From Vagococcus silagei (GTDB lineage Bacteria > Bacillota > Bacilli > Lactobacillales > Vagococcaceae), in assembly GCF_004795745.1 (NCBI RefSeq), contig NZ_SDGV01000006.1, forward strand, positions 1 to 64,000: 64,000 nt of DNA, given 5' to 3'. The position numbers were made by a program, and so were the translations under genes. Each line of letters begins with the position of its first letter. The stretch's first letter is position 1. Positions 1 through 8,271 of this stretch are shown here, one piece after another. The notes under the pieces are model-generated. The model was given only the letters and a program-made list of their open reading frames with translations. It was not told the origin of the DNA and did no database searches.

Positions 1-159
1 ATTAATGGTAACTGGCGCGCCGACAGTATTCTCTTTTTGAAATAATGCAACCAATGGTGTTAGTTCTAATGGGGAGAAAATTTCTTGATATTTCGCTTCA
101 ATCTCAAGTTCTTGTAAAATTTGGATGTCAAAAAGTGTTGGTTGTTGTATGATAGACAT
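1..159 (-). CDS. Transposase, N-terminal fragment (runs off window)
   Basis: The minus strand is open from an ATG at 159 to the window edge (53 codons), preceded by a GAAAGGAAG ribosome binding site. The N-terminus (MSIIQQPTLFDIQ, then a short acidic helix and a GAPVTIN segment) resembles the start of DDE transposases of the IS1182/IS4-like group, which often begin MSII-QxxLF. This is recalled family resemblance. The catalytic region lies outside the window. No terminal inverted repeat was identified, so the element's boundary is not set. Confidence 0.5.
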   Translation of the reverse strand, partial: MSIIQQPTLFDIQILQELEIEAKYQEIFSPLELTPLVALFQKENTVGAPVTIN

Positions 160-397
160 AGGAATCTTCCTTTCTGTTTAAGAGTCTGTCAGGACATCAT
201 AATTATAACAGATGGGGAGGTTCTTATTTTTATTGTTTTTAGAACGCTAATGTATCAAGGCATCATAATTATGAAATTAGCTCAAATAAGCTTTTTATTT
301 AGGTATTTTGAAACATTTTGATATTTTATGCTAGTATTTTTTTAGTTACGTCTATCTAATCAAATAATTTAAGCTACTTAACTTTAAGATAGTCGCT

Positions 398-763
398 TTA
401 CATCAACGCATTTACAACTGATCTTCCAAAGTCTCGACCAGACTGATAGATTGTCGAAAAAACTTCTGGATAGATTAAGAATAATAAAGCCCCCGCAATA
501 ACAAAACCAACACTGAAACACAATTGTTTATTTTTCTTTAGCCATCCGCTCCACGAACTATTATCTTCTTGACCCAACGTCAACTCATCAAAAGATATCT
601 CATAAATTTTCGTAATCATTTTTAATGATTCATAATCTGGCATCGTCTTCCCGTTTTCCCAACTCGAAAGTGTTTGACGAGAAATCAATAATTTAGCTGC
701 AGCATCTTCCTGTGTTAACCCTAATTGCTGTCTTTTTTCTTTTAATTTTTTTCCAATTTCCAT
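398..763 (-). CDS. XRE-family HTH regulator with C-terminal membrane segment
   Basis: This is a 121-residue protein. Residues 1-62 form a Cro/CI-type helix-turn-helix (LGLTQEDAAAKLLISRQTLSSWENG is the two-helix core). A Trp/Lys linker follows, then one hydrophobic segment at about residues 82-99 (CFSVGFVIAGALLFLIYP). The architecture, an N-terminal DNA-binding domain tethered by one C-terminal helix, is common in small membrane-linked XRE regulators of Lactobacillales. The target is unknown. The gene stands alone: the region to its left leads to the transposase fragment and the gap on its right (764-1113) holds only a terminator. Confidence 0.8.
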   Translation of the reverse strand: MEIGKKLKEKRQQLGLTQEDAAAKLLISRQTLSSWENGKTMPDYESLKMITKIYEISFDELTLGQEDNSSWSGWLKKNKQLCFSVGFVIAGALLFLIYPEVFSTIYQSGRDFGRSVVNALM

Positions 764-1000
764 TCTATCTCAACCTCCAATTTAATCTCAGTTTATTATC
801 TAATACTTATACTTTTTTATCCATGATTAATCGCAATTATTTTGTATATATCCTTTTACAAACCGTAAAACTAGCTTTACATTGTTGATTTATCACTATT
901 TCCAACTAATTGACCCTCAATCACATTTTAGCCATGACAAATAAATTTCTCAACACTATTCATTTACATTATCTTATGACTCTCTCTAAATATCACTAAA

Positions 1001-1040
1001 ACACCCATCAAAAACACTTCACTGTGTTTTTGATGGGTGT
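1001..1040 (-). terminator. Rho-independent terminator of the D-Asp operon
   Basis: A perfect 17-bp stem (ACACCCATCAAAAACAC at 1001-1017, complement at 1024-1040) closes a 6-nt loop. It lies about 70 nt downstream of the racemase stop on the minus strand and is followed there by a short T-rich tail. I see nothing else of note in the gap 764-1113. Confidence 0.8.
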
Positions 1041-1113
1041 TATTTAATGTTATTTTATCTAAATATTTATATTCATATATAACGCAGTTCAATCAATAAA
1101 GAACACGCATTGA

Positions 1114-1824
1114 TTATGCCTTAGCTTGACGGTTTTTCAGTGCTAGTTCAACCGTGCGTTCAGCTAATACTTCTTGCGGGTCGATGACTTTTCCATGTGG
1201 ATAGGGTGTTGCATCTTCACATAAGGATAGCTCTGTACAACCAAGTAATAAGACATCACAATTAAAATCTGTAAACATTTCATCTAAAATCTCATAATAC
1301 AAAGCTTGATCTAAATCATTTGATGCTTTGATTTTATCAAAAATCAATATACTGACTTTTTGTTGGATTTCTAACGATGGATGAACCACTGTATACCCAG
1401 CTTCTTCAACAAATGGGTCATAGATTTTATTGCGAATTGTACCTTCTGTACCAATGATTCCAACACGCGTGCTTGGTGCTGCTTGAATCGATTCAGCAGC
1501 TAGTGCAGGCATATGTAGAATTGGAATGTCGGTTGTCTTGACTAACTCTTGATAAAAATAATGCGCTGTATTACACGTCAACGTGAAAAAGTCTGGTTCT
1601 AATTGACTTTGTTGCGTCAGCACTTCTTGTAAACATGGCAATGGATTTGGTTTAGTCGGATCCATGATATAACTGCTACGATCGGGAATGGTTGAATAAT
1701 TGACTAAGATATAGTCTAAATATTCTTGGTCACTTGTGGCAGGTGTTTTTTGATTAACCATTTTAACATATAATTCAGTTGCCATTGTCCCCATTCCACC
1801 AATAACTGTGAAAAATGATTTCAT
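1114..1824 (-). CDS. racD: Aspartate/glutamate racemase family protein
   Basis: The protein has 236 residues, the usual length for PLP-independent Asp/Glu racemases (YgeA/RacX type), which interconvert L- and D-aspartate with two cysteines. Both expected cysteines are present: C84 in TCNTAH and C196 in GCTELS. The N-terminal IGGMGTMAT loop is the typical substrate-binding strand. It is the last gene of a tight minus-strand operon, starting 2 nt after the stop of the ATP-grasp ligase. Family knowledge: in Enterococcus faecium and lactococci a racemase next to a D-aspartate ligase supplies D-Asp for the peptidoglycan side chain. The role here is inferred from that pairing. Confidence 0.82.
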   Translation of the reverse strand: MKSFFTVIGGMGTMATELYVKMVNQKTPATSDQEYLDYILVNYSTIPDRSSYIMDPTKPNPLPCLQEVLTQQSQLEPDFFTLTCNTAHYFYQELVKTTDIPILHMPALAAESIQAAPSTRVGIIGTEGTIRNKIYDPFVEEAGYTVVHPSLEIQQKVSILIFDKIKASNDLDQALYYEILDEMFTDFNCDVLLLGCTELSLCEDATPYPHGKVIDPQEVLAERTVELALKNRQAKA

Positions 1825-1826
1825 CT

Positions 1827-3080
1827 CTACACGATCCTCTTTCCGTATTTTTTAAACTCACGACGATAATATTGGAACATACGTTGCATCAATAGATAAC
1901 GCTTGAAGTTCTTATCACCCTCATAATAGAACGTATAGCCATAACGTTTTTCATGAATCATTTGTTGGGCTATTTTTTTATATTTTGTATTTGGTACATA
2001 GCGATTAAAGACATCAATTGGGACATTTAACCATAGTTTGCCTTCATCATCAGGAATGTTGCTGATCACAAGCTCGCTATCTTTTAAATCATCATAAATA
2101 TAATCGCGCACAACCCATTCTGCTAGATTCAAATCGTTAAGCGTCACAAAAAAACTACTTCTTCCTTGACGCAAGTTGATTTCAAAAAATTTAAAGGTTT
2201 GATCTTTGACATCAAATTTCAAGTCAAAATTCGCAAAGCCTGTATACTTGATATCCTCTAAAAAGAATTTGACTTTCTCACAAATTTCCTTATTGTAGTC
2301 AGGCATAATTGCAAGATAGTTGCCAATACCAAGTGGTGTCGGATCTTCCAATAAAGGATGACCCAAACACATCATTTTAACTTGATGATTTTTGTCGACA
2401 TAGACGTTTAAAACGCGCATTGGACTTTCATCTCCCTCAACAAATTCTTGCAGAATCATGTTGTCAGGATACCCTACTTTATAAATGCCCTTCACAATCC
2501 GTTCATAGTCTGTTTCATTGTGGATGATATAGACTTTTTCCTTAATCGGATCTTCAAAATCATTCCATGACACACTATTCGCTGGTTTTAAAGCAACAGG
2601 ATAGTCATACGGTTGTTGGTCTTCATTAGCCTCAACCATCTCTTTGGTAATGATTTTTGTTTTAGGATATGGCAAGCCATATTCCTCACACACATTATAA
2701 AAACTTTGTTTGTTAACCAACTTTTCTTCTAATTCTTTGTTGATATAAGGACATACAAATGTTTCTCGTAATTCATCTAAATGATTCGAAATCAATTCAG
2801 TATACCAATCACCCATACCCATCAGAACAACTGGCACATCAGAATGTTCATATTCTTTGGCTACTTTTCGCATTTTTTCGATAAATGTGGGGTCTGTATC
2901 GAAATTCGGTTCAATTTCCATATCTAAAATTTTCGAATACTTAGTTGGCGCCAATGATGCACTCGCAATCACTCGCACTGGTTTTTCAGTCATCTCATAG
3001 AATGAACGCGCCATTCCATAAAGATTTAAGTCTCCACCTAACAAAACAGGAATAAATTCCTTTTTCATCGTCATCCTCAT
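1827..3080 (-). CDS. ATP-grasp ligase, probable D-aspartate ligase
   Basis: This 417-residue ATP-grasp protein resembles the enterococcal D-aspartate ligase Asl(fm), which adds D-Asp to the lysine epsilon-amine of the peptidoglycan precursor in the cytoplasm. Visible signs are the N-terminal FIPVLLGGDLNLYGMARSFY segment, the LPYPKTKII linker, an ATP-binding YPVALKPANS stretch, and the ATP-grasp metal-site segment FEINLRQGRSSFF at about residues 298-310. It sits between an amidotransferase and an aspartate racemase with gaps of 16 and 2 nt. Three ATGs fall close together (3080, 3074, 3068). The SD AAGGAG favours 3080 or 3074. The substrate assignment is inferred from similarity and context. 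Confidence 0.75.
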   Translation of the reverse strand: MRMTMKKEFIPVLLGGDLNLYGMARSFYEMTEKPVRVIASASLAPTKYSKILDMEIEPNFDTDPTFIEKMRKVAKEYEHSDVPVVLMGMGDWYTELISNHLDELRETFVCPYINKELEEKLVNKQSFYNVCEEYGLPYPKTKIITKEMVEANEDQQPYDYPVALKPANSVSWNDFEDPIKEKVYIIHNETDYERIVKGIYKVGYPDNMILQEFVEGDESPMRVLNVYVDKNHQVKMMCLGHPLLEDPTPLGIGNYLAIMPDYNKEICEKVKFFLEDIKYTGFANFDLKFDVKDQTFKFFEINLRQGRSSFFVTLNDLNLAEWVVRDYIYDDLKDSELVISNIPDDEGKLWLNVPIDVFNRYVPNTKYKKIAQQMIHEKRYGYTFYYEGDKNFKRYLLMQRMFQYYRREFKKYGKRIV

Positions 3081-3096
3081 CTATCTCCTTTATAGT

Positions 3097-4932
3097 TTAG
3101 TTTTCAACAAAGTACACTTGATACCACTTAATAAAGGTGTAGATTGTAAATATTTTTTGCATATTTGCAATACCTTGTTTTTGTTCTTCTAATAATTGAT
3201 TTAAATAAGTGGTATTAAAGAATTTCTCAGCAATCTCAGAATTGAAAGCTTCTTTTAACATTGATTGGTATTTGTCTTCTTTTAACCATGATGCAAGTGG
3301 TGATGGGAAGCCTAATTTTTCACGATTCACAATACGTTCTGGTAATTTAGCTTCTGATGATTCACGCCATGCAATTTTAGTCACGCCATCTTTCACACGT
3401 GTATTCACGGGCATCTTCATTGCAACAGCGGCAACTTCTTTATCTACTAATGGTGTACGAACTTCTAATGAATTAGCCATACTCATACGGTCAGCTTTAT
3501 GTAAAATGTCATAAGCTAACCAACCATGAATATCAAAATGTTGCATTTGCGTCACAGCATCTTGGTCCTTAACTTCACTGAAGATATTTTCAATATATTC
3601 TGAAGATGGACGGTTATATTTTGTGTTTTTCAATAAACTATCACGCTCTGTCTCATTGAAAACATAGTTAACACGATAGTAACGTTCACTTAATGATTGC
3701 GCTCCACGAATTAAGAAACGACGGCCGTGGAAATGAGGCATACGTTTTGCTGTTTGAGCAAATAATTTACGCATATTTTTTGTTGTGAATTTATGATAAG
3801 TATTAAATGTATTCGCTTCTAAATATGTATTGTAACCGCCAAAGAATTCATCAGCACCTTCACCAGAAAGAGCCACTTTCACGTGTTTTCTTGTTTCTTT
3901 AGACAAGAAGTATAGTTGAATTGCTGATGGATTAGATAATGGTTCATCCATGTAGTACATTGCAGTCGGAATAATATCAAAGAAATCTGTATCATCAATC
4001 ATGATTGGTGTATTTTTTTGATCAATTTCTTCCGCAAAACGTTGTGCCCACTCTAATTCACTAACATTTTTATCTTTAAAACCTAACGAGAATGATTGAA
4101 TGTCTCGATCTTGGGAAGCCTCATTTAAGATATAACTTGAATCGATTCCACTTGATAAGAAACTACCAACTTCAACGTCTGCAATCATATGTTTTTTAAC
4201 TGATGCATCCGCAGTTTCAATAATTTGTTTTTTTGCATCTTCTAAAGTCATTTTTTCATCAACATCAAATTTAAAGTGATAATATTGATTAACTGATAAT
4301 TTACCTGCTTTATATTTAAAGAAATGACCTGGATTTAATTTAAAGACATTTTTAAATAGCGTTTCATCACTTGGGATATATTCAAAACTTAAATGAACTG
4401 GTAATAATGATTCATTTAGTTCTTTAACAAATGATGGATGATCTAAAAAGCCTTTAATTTCAGAACCCCACATAAATGAAGTTTCATCTTTATAGTAATA
4501 AAGTGGTTTAATCCCAAAGTGATCACGTGCGCCAAAAACTTCTTGTGTTTTTTTGTCGTAAATGACAAAAGCATACATTCCACGAATGCGGTCTAGTAGT
4601 CCTTCACCCCATGCATCGTATCCATGAAGTAAAACTTCCGAGTCAACTGATGTTTTAAAGTTGTAACCCATCTCTTTTAATTCAGCACTTAGTTCAAGAT
4701 AATTATATATTTCACCATTAAAAGTCAAAACTTTTGTATCATCTTGGTTGGTCATTGGCTGACTACCATGGTCTAAGTCAATAATGGATAAACGACGGAA
4801 TCCCATCGAAATAAAATCATCTTGGTAAAAACCTTCATCATCTGGTCCGCGGTGTGCAATACGGTCCGCCATTTTTTTAATAGTATCTTCTGCCACCAAT
4901 TCTTGATTAATGTATCCTACAAAACCACACAT
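3097..4932 (-). CDS. asnH: Glutamine-dependent asparagine synthase family amidotransferase (AsnH-like)
   Basis: The 611-residue protein is a class II glutamine amidotransferase fused to an ATP-pyrophosphatase domain. The nucleophile Cys2 is present (MCGFVGYI), with the AHRGPDDEG loop and FNGEIYN. The synthetase P-loop-like motif is SFLSSGIDSS near residue 260. Standard AsnB amidates free aspartate. In Lactococcus the paralogue AsnH amidates the D-Asp of the peptidoglycan crossbridge. Because this gene leads an operon with a probable D-Asp ligase and aspartate racemase, the AsnH role is the better inference, but plain AsnB cannot be excluded from sequence alone. Confidence 0.75.
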   Translation of the reverse strand: MCGFVGYINQELVAEDTIKKMADRIAHRGPDDEGFYQDDFISMGFRRLSIIDLDHGSQPMTNQDDTKVLTFNGEIYNYLELSAELKEMGYNFKTSVDSEVLLHGYDAWGEGLLDRIRGMYAFVIYDKKTQEVFGARDHFGIKPLYYYKDETSFMWGSEIKGFLDHPSFVKELNESLLPVHLSFEYIPSDETLFKNVFKLNPGHFFKYKAGKLSVNQYYHFKFDVDEKMTLEDAKKQIIETADASVKKHMIADVEVGSFLSSGIDSSYILNEASQDRDIQSFSLGFKDKNVSELEWAQRFAEEIDQKNTPIMIDDTDFFDIIPTAMYYMDEPLSNPSAIQLYFLSKETRKHVKVALSGEGADEFFGGYNTYLEANTFNTYHKFTTKNMRKLFAQTAKRMPHFHGRRFLIRGAQSLSERYYRVNYVFNETERDSLLKNTKYNRPSSEYIENIFSEVKDQDAVTQMQHFDIHGWLAYDILHKADRMSMANSLEVRTPLVDKEVAAVAMKMPVNTRVKDGVTKIAWRESSEAKLPERIVNREKLGFPSPLASWLKEDKYQSMLKEAFNSEIAEKFFNTTYLNQLLEEQKQGIANMQKIFTIYTFIKWYQVYFVEN

Positions 4933-5004
4933 AGTTTAAATCCTCCGTTTAATTTACTAGTTTTATCTTATTCTTCATAAGCTTGCAATTAGTCGTATCT
5001 ATTA

Positions 5005-5033
5005 AGTATACTTCAACTATTACACAAATTAAA
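5005..5033 (-). promoter_or_regulatory. Candidate promoter of the asnH operon
   Basis: On the minus strand a TATACT -10 (5005-5010) has a weak TTTAAT -35 (5028-5033) at 17-nt spacing. The transcript would have a leader of about 65 nt ending in an AACGGAGGA ribosome binding site. The rest of the 4933-5238 gap shows no further clear element, and the promoter of the plus-strand lipoprotein was not resolved. Confidence 0.4.
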
Positions 5034-5238
5034 GTTTCCAAAAATTATTATAGCAATTTTAAGAGTAGCTTAACACAAGTTTAAGGAGGATTTAAGAAAA
5101 TATTACATCTCTTGACTTATACTTCCAACATACTCTGGTATGCTTAAATAATATATATATTAAACATCGACGTTATGTTATTCTTATTAAGGAAACAATT
5201 TGTGATAAAAGAGACAAAAAAACAAGGAGTGTTGTGTT

Positions 5239-5934
5239 ATGAAGAAAAAAATAGTTTATTTTTTTGCCCTATTAAGCTTAGTTATTTTTGTTGGTGCTTG
5301 TGGTGCTAAAAAAACTGATCCTAAAGACGCTGCAACAGCTTTTTTAAATGCTGAATTTTACGGCAAAGATACTGAACAATATGAAAAAATATTTAATCAA
5401 AAGTTACCAGATACCACAACAAGTATCAAAGATGGATTAAATGTTTCATTGGGCCAATTTGGATTGAGTGATGAAATTCTTTCTGATACTGCGAAAAACC
5501 TACAAAAAGCAATTGCAGATGAAACAAGTTTTACAATCAAAGAAGTTACCGATAAGAAAAAATCACAAGAAGTGAATGTTGAGATTTATGGCTTAGACTT
5601 CTCTAAAATAATCGATACGATCCAAGAAAAAGGTGAAGCTGAATTAGTCAAACTTTTAAATAACGACGGCGTGAAAGTTGAAAAAATTGAAGACCTAGAA
5701 AAAATCACTGACCCTGACATCTTAGAAAAGGCCAATAAACTTATTTCAAATCCAGATACAAATAAAAAATTAATGGAAGCTATCATTCCAAATATGTTTA
5801 AAGATGCCAAAAAAGTTGAGAAACCGAAGACTGTTAAATTCACTTTAGAACCTGGTGAAAAAAAATCAGAATGGAAAATTTCTAATTATGACAAGACCGT
5901 AATGGACATCACACAAGCGATGCTTGTACAATAA
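5239..5934 (+). CDS. Lipoprotein, DUF5105-like
   Basis: This 231-residue protein has a lipoprotein signal peptide: MKKK, hydrophobic core, lipobox VGAC with Cys21. It should be anchored to the outer face of the membrane. The mature part has the N-terminal pattern DPKDAATAFLNAEFYGKD seen in DUF4878/DUF5105-type lipoproteins, with no catalytic motif visible. SD is AAGGAGTG. It is monocistronic by appearance, ending just before a strong hairpin that also carries the control signals of the next gene. The function is unknown. Confidence 0.75.
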   Translation: MKKKIVYFFALLSLVIFVGACGAKKTDPKDAATAFLNAEFYGKDTEQYEKIFNQKLPDTTTSIKDGLNVSLGQFGLSDEILSDTAKNLQKAIADETSFTIKEVTDKKKSQEVNVEIYGLDFSKIIDTIQEKGEAELVKLLNNDGVKVEKIEDLEKITDPDILEKANKLISNPDTNKKLMEAIIPNMFKDAKKVEKPKTVKFTLEPGEKKSEWKISNYDKTVMDITQAMLVQ

Positions 5935-5942
5935 GTTAAATT

Positions 5943-5971
5943 TTGACTCCTTTTACATATGATTGTATAAT
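5943..5971 (+). promoter_or_regulatory. Promoter of the methyltransferase gene, embedded in a terminator
   Basis: TTGACT (-35, 5943-5948) and TATAAT (-10, 5966-5971) are separated by exactly 17 nt. Predicted initiation near 5978 would leave a leader of only about 17 nt containing AAGGAG (5981-5986). The -10 lies across the loop and right arm of the hairpin at 5946-5987. Confidence 0.75.
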
Positions 5972-5987
5972 CATATGTAAAAGGAGT
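5946..5987 (+). terminator. Hairpin: terminator of the lipoprotein gene and mask for the next SD
   Basis: A perfect 19-bp stem (5946-5964 with 5969-5987) closes a 4-nt loop and is followed by TGTTTTT. The right arm contains the AAGGAG Shine-Dalgarno of the gene starting at 5995. Read-through RNA from the lipoprotein gene would fold the SD into the stem. Confidence 0.75.
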
Positions 5988-5994
5988 TGTTTTT

Positions 5995-6609
5995 ATGTTT
6001 CATGATTATTTAATTGCGAAAAACTTCGCTTTACCTGAGGGCTTTCTTGGGAAAATATCAACCAAAACAATGAATATAATGAATCAGACACAATACAACT
6101 TTCTATATCAGGCATTTTTTCGTTTTAAACCACAAACTTGTTTAGATATCGGTTTTGGCAATGGATATGTTTTAAAACAACTTTATCCATTAAATCCTAC
6201 GACTCAATTTTGGGGAATTGAATTATCACAAGATATGGTCTCCTATACGACTAAAAAATTTACATACCAATCATTAGGAGACAGAATTCAACTTGAACAA
6301 GGAAATATCAACAACTTACCCTACAAAAATAATTATTTCGACCTTGTTTATTCCATCAACACACTTTACTTTTGGGATGATTTAGAGCATAGCTATCAAG
6401 AAGTAAACCGTGTCCTAAAAACAAACGGACTATTCATTAATTTGTTTTATTCAAAGAAATGGCTCGACCGTCTTCCCACGACTAAAAAAGGATTTTCAAA
6501 ATATACACCTACTGAAATTTATGCTCGTGTTCAAAGCATGAATTTTAGCTCCGTTAAGCTTGTACCACTTAAAAATGATTTAATTTATGCCCTAATCGTA
6601 AAAAAATAA
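5995..6609 (+). CDS. Class I SAM-dependent methyltransferase
   Basis: The 204-residue protein has a Rossmann methyltransferase fold: motif I LDIGFGNG at about residues 50-57, an acidic end of beta2 (GIELS), and motif IV-like FDLVYSINTLYFW followed by the EVNRVLKTNGLFI post-motif. This matches Methyltransf_11/25-type enzymes. The substrate cannot be told. ATG at 5995 follows AAGGAG by 8 nt. It is transcribed alone from the nested promoter at 5943-5971 and ends in a bidirectional terminator shared with the convergent deacylase operon. Confidence 0.8.
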   Translation: MFHDYLIAKNFALPEGFLGKISTKTMNIMNQTQYNFLYQAFFRFKPQTCLDIGFGNGYVLKQLYPLNPTTQFWGIELSQDMVSYTTKKFTYQSLGDRIQLEQGNINNLPYKNNYFDLVYSINTLYFWDDLEHSYQEVNRVLKTNGLFINLFYSKKWLDRLPTTKKGFSKYTPTEIYARVQSMNFSSVKLVPLKNDLIYALIVKK

Positions 6610-6638
6610 AAAATCGCGTACAATAGTCGCGATTTTTT
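6608..6638. terminator. Bidirectional terminator
   Basis: An 11-bp stem AAAAAATCGCG/CGCGATTTTTT (6608-6618, 6628-6638) with a 9-nt loop lies between convergent genes. Its A/T flanks serve both strands. Confidence 0.8.
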
Positions 6639-6645
6639 GTTTTTT

Positions 6646-7140
6646 TTATGAATCTAATGATACTTTATGATATTTAAAACCAATACTTTCAACAAATTTT
6701 AATACATCTTCTGTCTTCAAAAAAATTGTTTTTGTATTCACATTTGGGTGGAAACTCATACGATCTTCAGAAAGAATTTCTTGATCAAAATAAACATTAA
6801 TATCATGGTCCTCATTATTTAATAAACCAAATACTGAAACCACACCGGGTGGTAACATCATTTTTTCCATTAAGCTATCGGAAGATGCCATTTTTATTCG
6901 ATTAGCTTGAACCAGTTCTTTAAACTGATCCATATCTAAACGTTTTTGGTCATCCATAATTAATAAATAGTAAGCTGTCTTTTTCTTGTTTGTTAAAAAC
7001 ATTGTTTTTGTTCGAACACCCTCGATTCCCTCAATAAAACGATCTGCTTCTTCAGTTGTTAAAGCAGGTGCATGTTCAACTATTTCAAAAGGAATTGCTA
7101 GTTCACCTAATTTATCCGCAACTTTTTCGTATAGATCCAT
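6646..7140 (-). CDS. YbaK/PrdX-type aminoacyl-tRNA deacylase
   Basis: The protein belongs to the YbaK/ProRS-editing-domain family (PrdX/ProX type), which hydrolyses mischarged tRNAs such as Ala-tRNA(Pro) in trans. Visible features are the RTKTMFLTNKKKTAYYLLIMD strand region with the family lysines and the GVVSVFGLLNNEDHDINVYFD core. The length of 164 residues is typical. An ATG five codons upstream (7155) exists, but the SD AGGAGG overlaps those codons, so the ATG at 7140 is chosen. It is the last gene of a four-gene minus-strand operon. Confidence 0.8.
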   Translation of the reverse strand: MDLYEKVADKLGELAIPFEIVEHAPALTTEEADRFIEGIEGVRTKTMFLTNKKKTAYYLLIMDDQKRLDMDQFKELVQANRIKMASSDSLMEKMMLPPGVVSVFGLLNNEDHDINVYFDQEILSEDRMSFHPNVNTKTIFLKTEDVLKFVESIGFKYHKVSLDS

Positions 7141-7168
7141 GATACTCCTCCTCATAAATTAAATACTT

Positions 7169-7441
7169 TTATTTTTTTAAAACATCTTGATATTCTGGTT
7201 TACGCTGAAATTCTCGAGCAGCAAAAGGGCATAAAGGCATCACTTTTTTATTAACCTCACGAGCATAATCAACACCTGCAGCAACAAGTGTTTCCGCAAT
7301 ATTTTTGCCACGATAGTCTGGATGGACATAAGTGTGGTCAATAATGATTATTCCCTCACCTGCATTACTCCAAGTCATCTCACCTACTCGTTTACCTTCT
7401 AAGTACGCATCAAATTGATTACCATTTAATTTTATTTCCAT
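7169..7441 (-). CDS. Small GNAT acetyltransferase, YjdJ-like
   Basis: The 90-residue protein belongs to the short GNAT family (COG2388, E. coli YjdJ type). It shows the VHPDYRGKNIAETLV acetyl-CoA pyrophosphate-binding loop and the conserved CPFAAREFQ tail. The substrate is unknown. It begins 1 nt after the stop of the ferredoxin-like gene, so translation is probably coupled. The same pair (yjdI, yjdJ) is adjacent in E. coli, which supports the calls. Confidence 0.8.
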   Translation of the reverse strand: MEIKLNGNQFDAYLEGKRVGEMTWSNAGEGIIIIDHTYVHPDYRGKNIAETLVAAGVDYAREVNKKVMPLCPFAAREFQRKPEYQDVLKK

Positions 7442-7442
7442 T

Positions 7443-7706
7443 TTAGCGATCCTTTCTAATAAATTTTAAGGCACCTGTTGGGCAAGTATTGATGACTTCA
7501 CTAACATGTTCACTTGGACCATTATCAGGTAGAATCCACGGTCTACGGCCCACTTCAAAGACCTCTGCATTTCCTCGAACACAATTTCCAACATGCTCAC
7601 ACATATCTTTGTTATAAAAGATATCAATCGTTTGTCCAGCATACTTCCGATAACCTTCTGCTAATAATTCTTCTTCCGATACGGTTGCTTCATTTATATT
7701 TGTCAT
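7443..7706 (-). CDS. YjdI-like 4Fe-4S mono-cluster protein
   Basis: The protein has about 87 residues of the Fer4_19/YjdI family. Cysteines are placed as CEHVGNC and TCPTGAL, consistent with a single Fe-S cluster, with the conserved RPWILPD segment between them. A TTG at 7718 gives four more residues, but ATG at 7706 sits 6 nt after GGAG and is preferred. The electron partner is not known. Operon position is between DUF924 and the YjdJ-like acetyltransferase. Confidence 0.8.
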   Translation of the reverse strand: MTNINEATVSEEELLAEGYRKYAGQTIDIFYNKDMCEHVGNCVRGNAEVFEVGRRPWILPDNGPSEHVSEVINTCPTGALKFIRKDR

Positions 7707-7731
7707 TTTTTTCTCCAATCTTTTCCTATAT

Positions 7732-8271
7732 TTAAAACGAACTATTTGGTTGTAATAAAAATTCTTCTTCTTCTGCTGTTGATTCTCGTCCTAAAATCTC
7801 ATTACGATGAGGATAACGTCCAAATTGCTCAATTATGTCTGCATGTCTTTTTTCAAAATCAAAATATGTTTCCATTCCTGGTCGATTAAAAAGATGTAAA
7901 GCTATTTGATGGATTTTTTTTGATTCAGAATGCATAAAAGGCATTAATAAAAATGCTGTTTGGTCAGTCGTTAAAGTATCCAGATCCGATGCTTTTAATG
8001 CTTCTTGGGCTAAAATTAAAGCCAAATTATCATACGCAAATGAGTCTTTCATACCACGAAACATATTTCGCGAAAACTGATCTAACACAATAATTTCTGC
8101 TAAACGTCCTTGAATGGTTTCACGCCAAGCATCCATTTCACCTGCAACTATTCGTTGATGGCAGTCATAAAATCGTCGCTTGATTTCCATATCTAATTGA
8201 ATATCTTTTTTAAAATGCTGTTCTGGTGTTAATTCTTCAAACCAAAAGTTCAAAACATCTTGTGCTTTCAT
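7732..8271 (-). CDS. DUF924 family protein
   Basis: The 179-residue, mostly helical protein is of the DUF924 family: VLNFWFEELTPEQHFKKD start, a central LDQFSRNMFRG motif, and a C-terminal RYPHRNEILGRESTAEE signature. The family has a tetratricopeptide-like fold and no settled biochemical function. A TTG four codons upstream is possible, but the family start MKAQDVLNFWF supports ATG 8271. It is first in the operon with the YjdI/YjdJ-like pair and the deacylase. Confidence 0.85.
   Translation of the reverse strand: MKAQDVLNFWFEELTPEQHFKKDIQLDMEIKRRFYDCHQRIVAGEMDAWRETIQGRLAEIIVLDQFSRNMFRGMKDSFAYDNLALILAQEALKASDLDTLTTDQTAFLLMPFMHSESKKIHQIALHLFNRPGMETYFDFEKRHADIIEQFGRYPHRNEILGRESTAEEEEFLLQPNSSF

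Noticed and set aside
121-321. 66-codon plus-strand frame at the left edge
   Set aside because: It overlaps the transposase start antisense and has no credible SD or recognisable product.
5586-5843. Antisense frames such as 5586-5843, 39808-40038 and 53893-54213
   Set aside because: They lie inside well-supported genes, lack ribosome binding sites and show skewed composition typical of shadows.
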